A stretch of DNA of 64,000 bases from Luidia sarsii (taxonomy: Eukaryota > Echinodermata > Asteroidea > Paxillosida > Luidiidae): assembly GCA_949987565.1 (NCBI GenBank), contig OX465114.1, positions 744,001 through 808,000 on the forward strand, read 5' to 3'. The notes below the pieces were generated by a model. It made no database searches. It worked only from the letters and a program-made list of their open reading frames with translations, and was not told the origin of the DNA. The stretch's first letter is position 1. The number at the start of each line of letters is the position of its first letter. Positions 1-13,285 of the stretch are shown here, piece by piece. Position numbers and translations under genes: made by a program.

Positions 1-490
1 CCAGTTTCTCATGGGTATAAAATTTTAACTGAGACAGTGGGCCACTTCCTACCATGGTATGTTGGCCAGCTGGCTCCATGACACAAAGTTGGTAATCACC
101 ATTTACAGTTTTTTTGACTTCCCCTGGATAACATTTGCCCACGTACACATGCACAACATAAACAACCAGTCTCATACAGCAATATCATCAGGCTTATTGT
201 CAGCTTCAGGTACCCTGGTGCATGGAATTGTGGGAAAATGATTTTGCTGCCCTCTATTTAAATGCCAATAAACATTACAAACAATAGGCACTGATGAGAA
301 GATGACAAGCACTGGAACTACTGTGACTCGCGTTACCCTACCTCTAAGAAATGCTGTGACTCGCGTTACATGTAACTCGCGTTACCAACTTTCAGTGGCA
401 GAAGCATTATCCTAGGTAGATAACCTAGAGGGTTTTTGTTGTTGTAATTTGGTTTGCTGCACCTTGAAGGAGATTTAAAATGGACAAACT
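1..490. other. AT-rich DNA with a short interspersed motif, no gene seen
   Basis: No convincing coding region on either strand. A motif GTGACTCGCGTTAC occurs at about 323-336 and 356-369, with a partial copy (AACTCGCGTTAC) at 374-385 and a further copy at 2510-2523, on the far side of the hAT-like insertion. The region was therefore probably continuous with 2467-2880 before the insertion. Confidence 0.5.
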
Positions 491-497
491 CAATACC

Positions 498-2459
498 CAG
501 GGTTCAACACTAGCAATTTTTTTCACTTGCCCGAAGGGCAAGTGAAATTATCACTTTTCATATTTTTACTTGACCGAATGGAAAATCTACTTGCCCGAAA
601 ATGAAAATAAAAGAAAACATTAAAAAATTGAAGTTATCAATTTAATCTTAAATCACTTAAGCCTTTCAATAACATTATGAGTTTGCTAAAAGCTGTGATT
701 TATTATAATTCTAAATTTTCAAAACCCATAATCATTATCAGAGTTTTCCCCAGGATCTTGGAAAAAGTATGGGGCTTTTGGCTCATAATCCACTGCGCTT
801 CGCAGTAAACAACGTGTGGCAAATTGAAAATACAGTATCTGTTGATAAGTGTAACCATTCATTCACGGTTTTCTTGTGGAGATCGTACCGGAAATGAAAA
901 TGTGGAACAGCACCAAAAAAATTCTAATGTCGGTTCCACGGCATTGGTGATTAAGGCCCTTGATCAAGCAAAGTGATTCTACTGTGCAAGGGGAAGTGAC
1001 AACGGTAACCCTACGGTGAAGTAATTCTAAAACCAAAAATGAAGTAGGCCTACTAAAAGTAAAACTAAAAGTAATATAGAATTGCACAGCCACAGTTGCT
1101 GGGCATAAGTGATCAATCAGGAAATTCAAAATAACTGTAATAATAAGTTTAAGTTGTAACCATTCATTCACGGTTTTCTTGTGAAGATATTCCTCTTCGT
1201 ACCGAAAATGAAAATGAGGAACAGCACTCCCAAAAAATATAACGTTGATTGTCGGTTCCCACGATATTGGTGATTAAGGCCATTAAATTAATTAATACAA
1301 AAGGAAATAAAATTTGGGGGGTGTAAAGATCCGTATGTTATTTGATTAGAAGAAATAAGGCTATTTTTTGTTTGAAAAATTGTGTAAGATAAAGAAATTA
1401 CTTCGTAGAAGTATGGAGTACGGAGGGAAAATAACCGACATGATTCGGCGTGCAGCAGCAGTTTTCTGGCTGTGCGCCACGGCCGACGTCACTGACAACA
1501 ACACGGTCAAACCACGGAGCATCGTAACTTTAGGCCGACACTGAAAAATATTCTCATGTACTGTACATGTACATGTACACCAGTGACCACCCTGTACAAT
1601 TTTTGCGAGGAGGATAAGTTACTTCCGTAGCACATTTTCCATAATTATTTCGTCTAAGTAATTTTCAAATTTATATGGATTTCACAGTACGACCGTAAAG
1701 GCTGGGGGTTTCATGTCAACTCGGTCCGCGCGGAAAGCCTACATGTATCCCGTTCATTTCAACCAAAACAGACCGTTGAGGAAGGAAGATCGGACACGAA
1801 AAAAAAGTACTCAACAACTTGTACTGGTCCACCCTGCGTGTTTGGGCATTACCAAAAAAATAATGTACCCTACCATATTCAATGGTTAATCTATTTCCCT
1901 GTCCGTGAAAAAAACCCCAAGATTCAATTCAAATCTTTGTTCAAGTCTCGGAATACAAAATCGGGAACAGGATCGTGGTGCGAAGACTGGAAATTCGCTG
2001 TTTACAATGCACGTGCGGCATGCTTTCTCTATCCTCAATGGTACCCGGCGATCCTATTCCTATATGCATGAACGGATGGGCGAATGTTTACCAGCAAACT
2101 GGACCAAAGCAGTGTGCAGTACATGTACAGTACATGTACATTGTACATCGTGCGCACGGCCGCTATACAGTACACTGTAGCGGTGCGGGATACAATCTGT
2201 GATCGCCGATCGCGTGCGCTCGATCGTCAGCAGACGCAAAAAGCTTTGCTTTTTCGGAATTATAATCGTAACAATGCGAACAATATCTACATATAATTGG
2301 CTCGTTTTGGGCAAGGACTTTGATTATTTCAATTATGTAACTATCAAAATTTTACTTGCCCGATCGGGCAAGTAAATTTTAACATCTGAACATTTTACTT
2401 GCCCGACGTGAAATTTTACTTGCCCCGGGCAAGCGGGCAACCGCTAATGTCGAACCCTG
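498..2459. mobile_element. Non-autonomous hAT-like DNA transposon
   Basis: Left end CAGGGTTCAACACTAGC and right end (read on the minus strand) CAGGGTTCGACATTAGC are near-identical terminal inverted repeats. The flanks carry CAATACC at 491-497 and 2460-2466, possibly 8 bp with the ambiguous next base, which fits a target duplication. CAGGG-type termini and 8-bp duplications are characteristic of the hAT superfamily. Subterminal palindromes built on TTGCCCGAxxGGGCAAGT occur at both ends (about 526-545 and 2356-2375). Inside are two direct copies of a segment beginning GTAACCATTCATTCACGG (851 and 1156) and TGTACA-rich DNA (about 2115-2190). No transposase-like frame is visible, so it would need a transposase supplied in trans. 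Confidence 0.8.
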
Positions 2460-2888
2460 CAATACCCCTGGGGTTTTTGTATGTATACAGTTAACTTTGT
2501 GTGTAAAATGTGACTCGCGTTACATTGTCACAACCACCTGATTTAGCGGGTTTATCCTGAAAAAGCTAGAACAGAAAAGGAATGTTTCTCATAAAATGTA
2601 ATGAGAGAAAGGTCTCATTAAACTACCGGTATCTCCAAATTTTAACTCACCATGAATATTCAAATGGGGTTGTTTAGAGAGGATGAGTAATAGCTCTTTT
2701 ATGGGTCAAAATTTAATAATTACCACACATAATGTTCAAAAGGTGAAATTTGCACTTAAAAGTCAAGCAAAGATTAGTAATGGACTTTTTTCCATAGCTT
2801 TAGTCAATATGCTGTTGGAAAAATACCACCAAATTAAGAAACTCAGTGAATTTTTTTTTAGTCCATTTTCCCTTTTTCCATGGAAATG
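2460..2888. other. Left flank of the minisatellite
   Basis: AT-rich single-copy sequence between the hAT-like element and the minisatellite. A short open frame starts at 2683 but runs into the repeat and has no sign of being a gene. The last bases (CCATGGAAATGCCCA, about 2879-2893) resemble the sequence that re-enters the array at about 12955-12970. Confidence 0.5.
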
Positions 2889-5800
2889 CCCAGTTGGTTA
2901 TGGACAGAGTTGACTAGGATGGAGTTGGTTACGGACAGAGTTGACTAGGATGGAGTTGGTTACGGACAGAGTTGACTAGGACGGAGTTGGTTACAGACAA
3001 AGTTGACTAGGATGGAGTTGGTTACGGACAGAGTTGACTAGGACGGAGTTGGTTACGGACAGAGTTGACTAGGATGGAGTTGGTTACGGACAGAGTTGAC
3101 TAGGACGGAGTTGGTTACGGACAGAGTTGGTTACGGACGGAATTGACTAGTACGGAGTTGGTTACGGAGAGAGTTGACTAGGATGGAGTTGGTTATGGAC
3201 AGAGTCGACTAGGATGGAGTTGGTTACGGACAGAGTTGACTAGGATGGAGTTGGTTATGGACAGAGTTGACTAGGACAGAGTTGACTAGGATGGAGTTGG
3301 TTACGGAGAGTTGACTAGGACAGAGTTGGTTACGGACAGAGTTGACTAGGATGGAGTTGGTTACGGACAGAGTTGACTAGGACAGAGTTGGTTACGGACA
3401 GAGTTGGTTACGGACGGAATTGACTAGTACGGAGTTGGTTACGGACAGAGTTGACTAGGATGGAGTTGGTTACGGACAGAGTTGACTAGGATGGAGTTGG
3501 TTACGGACGGAATTGACTAGGACGGAGTTGGTTATGGACAGAGTTGACTAGGATGGAGTTGGTTATGGACAGAGTTGACTAGGATGGAGTTGGTTATGGA
3601 CAGAGTTGACTAGGATGGAGTTGTTTATGGACAGAGTTGACTAGGACGGAGTTGGTTACAGACAGAGTTGACTAGGATGGAGTTGGTTATGGACAGAGTT
3701 GACTAGGATGGAGTTGGTTACGGACAGAGTTGACTAGGACGGAGTTGGTTACAGACAGAGTTGACTAGGATGGAGTTGGTTACGGACAGAGTTGACTAGG
3801 ACGGAGTTGACTAGGATGGAGTTGGTTACGGACAGAGTTGACTAGGACGGAGTTGGTTACGGACAGAGTTGACTAGGATGGAGTTGGTTACGGACAGAGT
3901 TGACTAGGACGGAGTTGGTTACGGACAGAGTTGACTAGGACGGAGTTGGTTACAGACAGAGTTGACTAGGATGGAGTTGGTTACGGACAGAGTTGGTTAC
4001 GGACAGAGTTGACTAGGATGGAGTTGGTTACGGACAGAGTTGACAAGGATGGAGTCGGTTACGGACAGAGTTGACTAGGATGGAGTTGGTTACGGACAGA
4101 GTTGACTAGGACAGAGTTGGTTACGGACAGAGTTGGTTACGGACGGAATTGACTAGTACGGAGTTGGTTACGGACAGAGTTGACTAGGATGGAGTTGGTT
4201 ACGGAATTGACTAGAATGGAGTTGGTTACGGAGAGAGTTGACTAGGACGGAGTTGGTTACGGACAGAGTTGACTAGGATGGAGTTGGTTACGGACAGAAT
4301 TGACTAGGACGGAGTTGGTTATGGACAGAGTTGACTAGGATGGAGTTGGTTACGGACAGAGTTGACTTGGATGGAGTTGGTTACGGAGAGAGTTGACTAG
4401 GACGGAGTTGGTTACGGACAGAGTTGACTAGGATGGAGTTGGTTACGGACAGAGTTGACGAGGACGGAGTTGGTTATGGACAGAATTGACTAGGACGGAG
4501 TTGGTTATGGACAGAGTTGACTAGGATGGAGTTGGTTATGGACAGAGTTGACTAGGATGGAGTTGGTTATGGACAGAGTTAACTAGGATGGAGTTGGTTA
4601 CGACAGAGTTGACTAGGATGGAGTTGGTTATGGACAGAGTTAACTAGGGTGGAGTTGGTTATGGACAGAGTTGACTAGGATGGAGTTGGTTATGGACAGA
4701 GTTGACTAGGATGGAGTTGGTTATGGACAGAGTTGGTTATGGACAGAGTTGACTAGGATGGAGTTGGTTATGGACAGAGTTGACTTGGATGGAGTTGGTT
4801 ATGGACAGAGTTGACTAGGACAGAGTCTGTTATGGACAGAGTTCACTAGGATGGAGTTGGTTATGGACAGAGTTGACTAGGATGGAGTTGGTTACAGACA
4901 GAGTTGACTAGGACGGGGTTGGTTACGGACAGAGTTGACTAGGATGCAGTTGGTTACAGACGGAGTTGACTAGGACGGAGTTGGTTACGGACAGAGTTGA
5001 CTATAGGACGGAGTTGGTTACGATTAGGACAGAGTTAACTAGGATGGAGTTGGTTACGGACAGAGTTGACTAGGATGGAGTTGGTTACAGACAGAGTTGA
5101 CTAGGACGGAGTTGACTAGGATGGAGTTGATTACGGACAGAGTTGAGTAGGATGGAGTTCAGTTGGTTACGGACAGAGTTGACTAGGATGGAGTTGGTTA
5201 CGGACAGAGTTGACTAGGACGGAGTTGACTAGGATGGAGTTGGTTACGGACAGAGTTGACTAGGATGGAGTTGGTTACGGACAGAGTTGACTAGGATGGA
5301 GTTGGTTACGGACAGAGTTGACTAGGATGGAGTTGGTTATGGACAGAGTTGACTAGGACAGAGTTGACTAGGATGGAGTTGGTTACGGACAGAGTTGACT
5401 AGGATGGAGTTGGTTACGGACAGAGTTGACTAGCACAAAGTTGACTAGGATGGAGTTGGTTACGGACAGAGTTGACTAGGACGGAGTTGACTAGGATGGA
5501 GTTGGTTACGGACAGAGTTGACTAGGACGGAGTCGGTTACGGACAGAGTTGACTAGGATGGAGTTGGTTACGGACAGAGTTGACTAGGACAGAGTTGGTT
5601 ACGGACAGAGTTGGTTACGGACGGAATTGACTAGTACGGAGTTGGTTACGGACAGAGTTGACTAGGATGGAGTTGGTTATGGACAGAGTTGACTAGGATG
5701 GAGTTGGTTACGGACAGAGTTGACTAGGATGGAGTTGGTTATGGACAGAGTTGACTAGGACAGAGTTGACTAGGATGGAGTTGGTTACGGACAGAGTTGA

Positions 5801-8800
5801 CTAGGATGGAGTTGGTTACGGACAGAGTTGACTAGCACAAAGTTGACTAGGATGGAGTTGGTTACGGACAGAATTGACTAGGACGGAGTTGGTTATGGAC
5901 AGAGTTGACTAGGATGGAGTTGGTTACGGACAGAGTTGACTTGGATGGAGTTGGTTACGGAGAGAGTTGACTAGGACGGAGTTGGTTACGGACAGAGTTG
6001 ACTAGGATGGAGTTGGTTACGGACAGAGTTGACGAGGACGGAGTTGGTTATGGACAGAATTGACTAGGACGGAGTTGGTTATGGACAGAGTTGACTAGGA
6101 TGGAGTTGGTTATGGACAGAGTTGACTAGGATGGAGTTGGTTATGGACAGAGTTAACTAGGATGGAGTTGGTTACGACAGAGTTGACTAGGATGGAGTTG
6201 GTTATGGACAGAGTTAACTAGGGTGGAGTTGGTTATGGACAGAGTTGACTAGGATGGAGTTGGTTATGGACAGAGTTGACTAGGATGGAGTTGGTTATGG
6301 ACAGAGTTGGTTATGGACAGAGTTGACTAGGATGGAGTTGGTTATGGACAGAGTTGACTTGGATGGAGTTGGTTATGGACAGAGTTGACTAGGACAGAGT
6401 CTGTTATGGACAGAGTTCACTAGGATGGAGTTGGTTATGGACAGAGTTGACTAGGATGGAGTTGGTTACAGACAGAGTTGACTAGGACGGGGTTGGTTAC
6501 GGACAGAGTTGACTAGGATGCAGTTGGTTACAGACGGAGTTGACTAGGACGGAGTTGGTTACGGACAGAGTTGACTATAGGACGGAGTTGGTTACGAATA
6601 CGGACAGAGTTAACTAGGATGGAGTTGGTTACGGACAGAGTTGACTAGGATGGAGTTGGTTACAGACAGAGTTGACTAGGACGGAGTTGACTAGGATGGA
6701 GTTGATTACGGACAGAGTTGAGTAGGATGGAGTTCAGTTGGTTACGGACAGAGTTGACTAGGATGGAGTTGGTTACGGACAGAGTTGACTAGGACGGAGT
6801 TGACTAGGATGGAGTTGGTTACGGACAGAGTTGACTAGGATGGAGTTGGTTACGGACAGAGTTGACTAGGATGGAGTTGGTTACGGACAGAGTTGACTAG
6901 GATGGAGTTGGTTATGGACAGAGTTGACTAGGACAGAGTTGACTAGGATGGAGTTGGTTACGGACAGAGTTGACTAGGATGGAGTTGGTTACGGACAGAG
7001 TTGACTAGCACAAAGTTGACTAGGATGGAGTTGGTTACGGACAGAGTTGACTAGGACGGAGTTGACTAGGATGGAGTTGGTTACGGACAGAGTTGACTAG
7101 GACGGAGTCGGTTACGGACAGAGTTGACTAGGATGGAGTTGGTTACGGACAGAGTTGACTAGGACAGAGTTGGTTACGGACAGAGTTGGTTACGGACGGA
7201 ATTGACTAGTACGGAGTTGGTTACGGACAGAGTTGACTAGGATGGAGTTGGTTATGGACAGAGTTGACTAGGATGGAGTTGGTTACGGACAGAGTTGACT
7301 AGGATGGAGTTGGTTATGGACAGAGTTGACTAGGACAGAGTTGACTAGGATGGAGTTGGTTACGGACAGAGTTGACTAGGATGGAGTTGGTTACGGACAG
7401 AGTTGACTAGCACAAAGTTGACTAGGATGGAGTTGGTTACGGACAGAGTTGACTAGGACGGAGTTGACTAGGATGGAGTTGGTTACGGACAGAGTTGACT
7501 AGGACGGAGTCGGTTACGGACAGAGTTGACTAGTATGGAGTTGGTTACGGACAGAGTTGACTAGGACAGAGTTGGTTACGGACAGAGTTGGTTACGGACG
7601 GAATTGACTAGTACGGAGTTGGTTACGGACAGAGTTGACTAGGATGGAGTTGGTTATGGACAGAGTTGACTAGGATGGAGTTGGTTACGGACAGAGTTGA
7701 CTTGGATGGAGTTGGTTACGGAGAGAGTTGACTAGGACGGAGTTGGTTACGGACAGAGTTGACTAGGATGGAGTTGGTTACGGACAGAGTTGACTAGGAC
7801 GGAGTTGGTTACGGACAGAGTTGGTTACGGACGGAATTGACTAGTACGGAGTTGGTTACGGACAGAGTTGACTAGGATGGAGTTGGTTACGGAATTGACT
7901 AGGATGGAGTTGGTTACGGAGAGAGTTGACTAGGACAGAGTTGGTTATGGACAGAGTTGACTAGGATGGAGTTGGTTACGGACAGAGTTGACTAGGACGG
8001 AGTTGGTTACAGACAGAGTTGACTAGGATGGAGTTGGTTACAGAGAGAGTTGACTAGGACGGAGTTGACTAGGATGGAGTTGGTTACGGACAGAGTTGAC
8101 TAGGACGGAGTTGGTTACGGACAGAGTTGACTAGGATGGAGTTGGTTACGGACAGAGTTGACTAGGACGGAGTTGGTTATGGACAGAGTTGGTTACGGAC
8201 GGAATTGACTAGTACGGAGTTGGTTACGGACAGAGTTGACTAGGATGGAGTTGGTTATGGACAGAGTTGACTAGGATGGAGTTGGTTACGGAGAGAGTTG
8301 ACTAGGACGGAGTTGGTTACGGACAGAGTTGACTAGGATGGAGTTGGTTACGGACAGAGTTGACTAGGACGGAGTTGGTTACGGACAGAGTTGGTTACGG
8401 ACGGAATTGACTAGTACGGAGTTGGTTACGGACAGAGTTGACTAGGATGGAGTTGGTTACGGAATTGACTAGGATGGAGTTGGTTACGGAGAGAGTTGAC
8501 TAGGACAGAGTTGGTTATGGACAGAGTTGACTAGGATGGAGTTGGTTACGGACAGAGTTGACTAGGACGGAGTTGGTTACAGACAGAGTTGACTAGGATG
8601 GAGTTGGTTACAGAGAGAGTTGACTAGGACGGAGTTGACTAGGATGGAGTTGGTTACGGACAGAGTTGACTAGGATGGAGTTGATTACGGACAGAGTTGA
8701 GTAGGATGGAGTTCAGTTGGTTACGGACAGAGTTGACTAGGATGGAGTTGGTTACGGACAGAGTTGACTAGGACGGAGTTGACTAGGATGGAGTTGGTTA

Positions 8801-11800
8801 CGGACAGAGTTGACTAGGATGGAGTTGGTTACGGACAGAGTTGACTAGGATGGAGTTGGTTACGGACAGAGTTGACTAGGATGGAGTTGGTTATGGACAG
8901 AGTTGACTAGGACAGAGTTGACTAGGATGGAGTTGGTTACGGACAGAGTTGACTAGGATGGAGTTGGTTACGGACAGAGTTGACTAGCACAAAGTTGACT
9001 AGGATGGAGTTGGTTACGGACAGAGTTGACTAGGACGGAGTTGACTAGGATGGAGTTGGTTACGGACAGAGTTGACTAGGACGGAGTCGGTTACGGACAG
9101 AGTTGACTAGGATGGAGTTGGTTACGGACAGAGTTGACTAGGACAGAGTTGGTTACGGACAGAGTTGGTTACGGACGGAATTGACTAGTACGGAGTTGGT
9201 TACGGACAGAGTTGACTAGGATGGAGTTGGTTATGGACAGAGTTGACTAGGATGGAGTTGGTTACGGACAGAGTTGACTAGGATGGAGTTGGTTATGGAC
9301 AGAGTTGACTAGGACAGAGTTGACTAGGATGGAGTTGGTTACGGACAGAGTTGACTAGGATGGAGTTGGTTACGGACAGAGTTGACTAGCACAAAGTTGA
9401 CTAGGATGGAGTTGGTTACGGACAGAGTTGACTAGGACGGAGTTGACTAGGATGGAGTTGGTTACGGACAGAGTTGACTAGGACGGAGTCGGTTACGGAC
9501 AGAGTTGACTAGGATGGAGTTGGTTACGGACAGAGTTGACTAGGACAGAGTTGGTTACGGACAGAGTTGGTTACGGACGGAATTGACTAGTACGGAGTTG
9601 GTTACGGACAGAGTTGACTAGGATGGAGTTGGTTATGGACAGAGTTGACTAGGATGGAGTTGGTTACGGACAGAGTTGACTTGGATGGAGTTGGTTACGG
9701 AGAGAGTTGACTAGGACGGAGTTGGTTACGGACAGAGTTGACTAGGATGGAGTTGGTTACGGACAGAGTTGACTAGGACGGAGTTGGTTACGGACAGAGT
9801 TGGTTACGGACGGAATTGACTAGTACGGAGTTGGTTACGGACAGAGTTGACTAGGATGGAGTTGGTTACGGAATTGACTAGGATGGAGTTGGTTACGGAG
9901 AGAGTTGACTAGGACAGAGTTGGTTATGGACAGAGTTGACTAGGATGGAGTTGGTTACGGACAGAGTTGACTAGGACGGAGTTGGTTACAGACAGAGTTG
10001 ACTAGGATGGAGTTGGTTACAGAGAGAGTTGACTAGGACGGAGTTGACTAGGATGGAGTTGGTTACGGACAGAGTTGACTAGGACGGAGTTGGTTACGGA
10101 CAGAGTTGACTAGGATGGAGTTGGTTACGGACAGAGTTGACTAGGACGGAGTTGGTTATGGACAGAGTTGGTTACGGACGGAATTGACTAGTACGGAGTT
10201 GGTTACGGACAGAGTTGACTAGGATGGAGTTGGTTATGGACAGAGTTGACTAGGATGGAGTTGGTTACGGACAGAGTTGACTTGGATGGAGTTGGTTACG
10301 GAGAGAGTTGACTAGGACGGAGTTGGTTACGGACAGAGTTGACTAGGGTGGAGTTGGTTACGGACAGAGTTGACTAGGATGGAGTTGGTTACGGACAGAG
10401 TTGACTAGGACGGAGTTGGTTATGGACAGAGTTGGTTACGGACGGAATTGACTAGTACGGAGTTGGTTACGGACAGAGTTGACTAGGATGGAGTTGGTTA
10501 TGGACAGAGTTGACTAGGATGGAGTTGGTTACGGACAGAGTTGACTTGGATGGAGTTGGTTACGGAGAGAGTTGACTAGGATGGAGTTGGTTACGGAATT
10601 GACTAGGATGGAGTTGGTTACGGAGAGAGTTGACTAGGACGGAGTTGGTTACGGACAGAGTTGACTAGGATGGAGTTGGTTACGGACGGAATTGACTAGG
10701 ACGGAGTTGGTTATGGACAGAGTTGACTAGGACAGAGTTGGTTACGGACAGAGTTGGTTACGGACGGAATTGACTAGTACGGAGTTGGTTACGGACAGAG
10801 TTGACTAGGATGGAGTTGGTTATGGACAGAGTTGACTAGGATGGAGTTGGTTACGGACAGAGTTGACTTGGATGGAGTTGGTTACGGAGAGAGTTGACTA
10901 GGACGGAGTTGGTTACGGACAGAGTTGACTAGGACGTAGTTGGTTATGGACAGAGTTGACTAGGATGGAGTTGGTTACGGACAGAGTTGACTTGGATGGA
11001 GTTGGTTACGGAGAGAGTTGACTAGGACGGAGTTGGTTACGGACAGAGTTGACTAGGATGGAGTTGGTTACGGACAGAGTTGACTAGGACGGAGTTGGTT
11101 ACGGACAGAGTTGGTTACGGACGGAATTGACTAGTACGGAGTTGGTTACGGACAGAGTTGACTAGGATGGAGTTGGTTACGGAATTGACTAGGATGGAGT
11201 TGGTTACGGAGAGAGTTGACTAGGACAGAGTTGGTTATGGACAGAGTTGACTAGGATGGAGTTGGTTACGGACAGAGTTGACTAGGACGGAGTTGGTTAC
11301 AGACAGAGTTGACTAGGATGGAGTTGGTTACAGAGAGAGTTGACTAGGACGGAGTTGACTAGGATGGAGTTGGTTACGGACAGAGTTGACTAGGATGGAG
11401 TTGATTACGGACAGAGTTGAGTAGGATGGAGTTCAGTTGGTTACGGACAGAGTTGACTAGGATGGAGTTGGTTACGGACAGAGTTGACTAGGACGGAGTT
11501 GACTAGGATGGAGTTGGTTACGGACAGAGTTGACTAGGATGGAGTTGGTTACGGACAGAGTTGACTAGGATGGAGTTGGTTACGGACAGAGTTGACTAGG
11601 ATGGAGTTGGTTATGGACAGAGTTGACTAGGACAGAGTTGACTAGGATGGAGTTGGTTACGGACAGAGTTGACTAGGATGGAGTTGGTTACGGACAGAGT
11701 TGACTAGCACAAAGTTGACTAGGATGGAGTTGGTTACGGACAGAGTTGACTAGGACGGAGTTGACTAGGATGGAGTTGGTTACGGACAGAGTTGACTAGG

Positions 11801-12170
11801 ACGGAGTCGGTTACGGACAGAGTTGACTAGGATGGAGTTGGTTACGGACAGAGTTGACTAGGACAGAGTTGGTTACGGACAGAGTTGGTTACGGACAGAG
11901 TTGACTAGGATGGAGTTGGTTATGGACAGAGTTGACTAGGATGAGTTGGTTAGGGACAGAGTTGACTAGGATGGAGTTGGTTAGGGACAGAGTTGACTAG
12001 GATAGAGTTAACAAGGACAGAGTTGGTTACGGACAGAGTTGACTAGGATAGAGTTGACTAGGACGGAGTTGGTTACGGACAGAGTTGACTAGGGCAGAGT
12101 TGACTAGGACAGAGTTAACTATGACAGAGTTGGTTACGGACGGAGTTGACTAGGATGGAGTTGGTTATGG
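2889..12170. repeat. Minisatellite block 1, dimeric 31-bp type
   Basis: Built from two related modules, GAGTTGACTAGGAYG (15 bp) and GAGTTGGTTAYGGACA (16 bp), mostly alternating to give a 31-bp dimer. Runs of one module and recurrent variants (GGAATTGACTAGTACG, GAGAGAGTTGAC, CACAAAGTTGAC, GAGTTCAGTTGG) break the alternation. The variants recur in the same order in different places, so blocks of many modules were copied: one block recurs 1,574 bp apart (rare variant CAGAGTCTGT at 4821 and 6395), and a 5,621-bp block recurs further right. The module contains TGA and TAG, and no long frame crosses the array on either strand. Confidence 0.97.
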
Positions 12171-13285
12171 CGGGCGCGGCCTACTGGATTGGTGTATTCC
12201 ATCAACTGGGCCTTTCCCATGAGAGGTCATAAAGAAGTTCCATTTGATGAGAAATAGATCCCCCATTGTTTTATACTGTCCTCTTTGGTCTTAGTTTATG
12301 CACTGTTGTCATATATTTCTTACAAGGGCCTGCTCATGAACTGCTTTCACTATTTTTTCATGGTTAGTAACGTTACACTACTTGAAAGCTGGTTAGTAAC
12401 GTTACATGGTTAGTAACGTTACAGATTTTGACAGCTAATATTTTAAACATCCTAGAATTCTTCTTAAATTTGTATCTAAATTCTAAGTTAGCTAACCCTG
12501 TACAATGTAGTATTGCATAGAAAGGGAAAAATTTAAATAAGATGATTCGTGGCCATTGTTTTTTCTCTGTAGAAAAACAAATTGATGTTTTGGTTAGTAA
12601 CGTTACATGGCTAACTAAGGGATTGAAACTTCATACCCTGCTGGCTTATTGATTTATAATCCTAACTTTTGTTTCTTGTATCTTTGAGAGCATACTACTA
12701 ACTAAATAAATTTGATAAGTTAGAGGGAATAATAACTTTTTCATGCATATAATGCCCTAAATCAAAATTGTCCTTACTTGAATGAAAATTATAAAGGAAA
12801 ACATCATCGATATGAATTTGTGGTTTTCATCCACTAATAGCCAAGATACAGCAAGGAAAATTATTTTTTCAGACACCTTGCAGTGTCTTTAATCATAAAC
12901 AACCAAAAAATGAATGAAAAGTAAAATTTGAAATTTTGGGCTCATGTCCACTTAATCATGGAATTGCCCATGGACAGAGTTGACTAGGATGAGTTGGTTA
13001 GGGACAGAGTTGACTAGGATGGAGTTGGTTAGGGACAGAGTTGACTAGGATAGAGTTAACAAGGACAGAGTTGGTTACGGACAGAGTTGACTAGGATAGA
13101 GTTGACTAGGACGGAGTTGGTTACGGACAGAGTTGACTAGGGCAGAGTTGACTAGGACAGAGTTAACTATGACAGAGTTGGTTACGGACGGAGTTGACTA
13201 GGATGGAGTTGGTTACAGACAGAGTTGACTAGGACGGAGTTGGTTATGGACAGAGTTGACTAGGATGGAGTTGGTTATGGACAGA
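7665..13285. repeat. 5,621-bp large duplication, copy 1
   Basis: This segment (minisatellite, single-copy spacer, minisatellite) is repeated directly downstream at a constant offset of 5,621 bp. Landmarks are the spacer start CGGGCGCGGC at 12171 and 17792, the spacer end at 12961 and 18582, and an ACTTGGATGG variant at 7700 and 13321. Edges are approximate because they lie inside the minisatellite. The spacer copies show no insertion or deletion over about 800 bp, so the duplication is very recent or is an assembly duplicate. Confidence 0.85.
12171..12970. other. Single-copy spacer inside the minisatellite, copy 1
   Basis: About 800 bp of AT-rich DNA without a supported gene. It contains four copies of GGTTAGTAACGTTACA (about 12362, 12391, 12409 and 12592), which recall the CGCGTTAC motif repeats left of the array. 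Its right edge (CATGGAATTGCCCATGGACAGAG) resembles the left entry into the array. It may be a diverged copy of the array's own flank, which is inference. Confidence 0.7.

Noticed and set aside
2683..2913. Plus-strand frame of 76 codons
   Set aside because: It runs into the minisatellite and has no supporting features.
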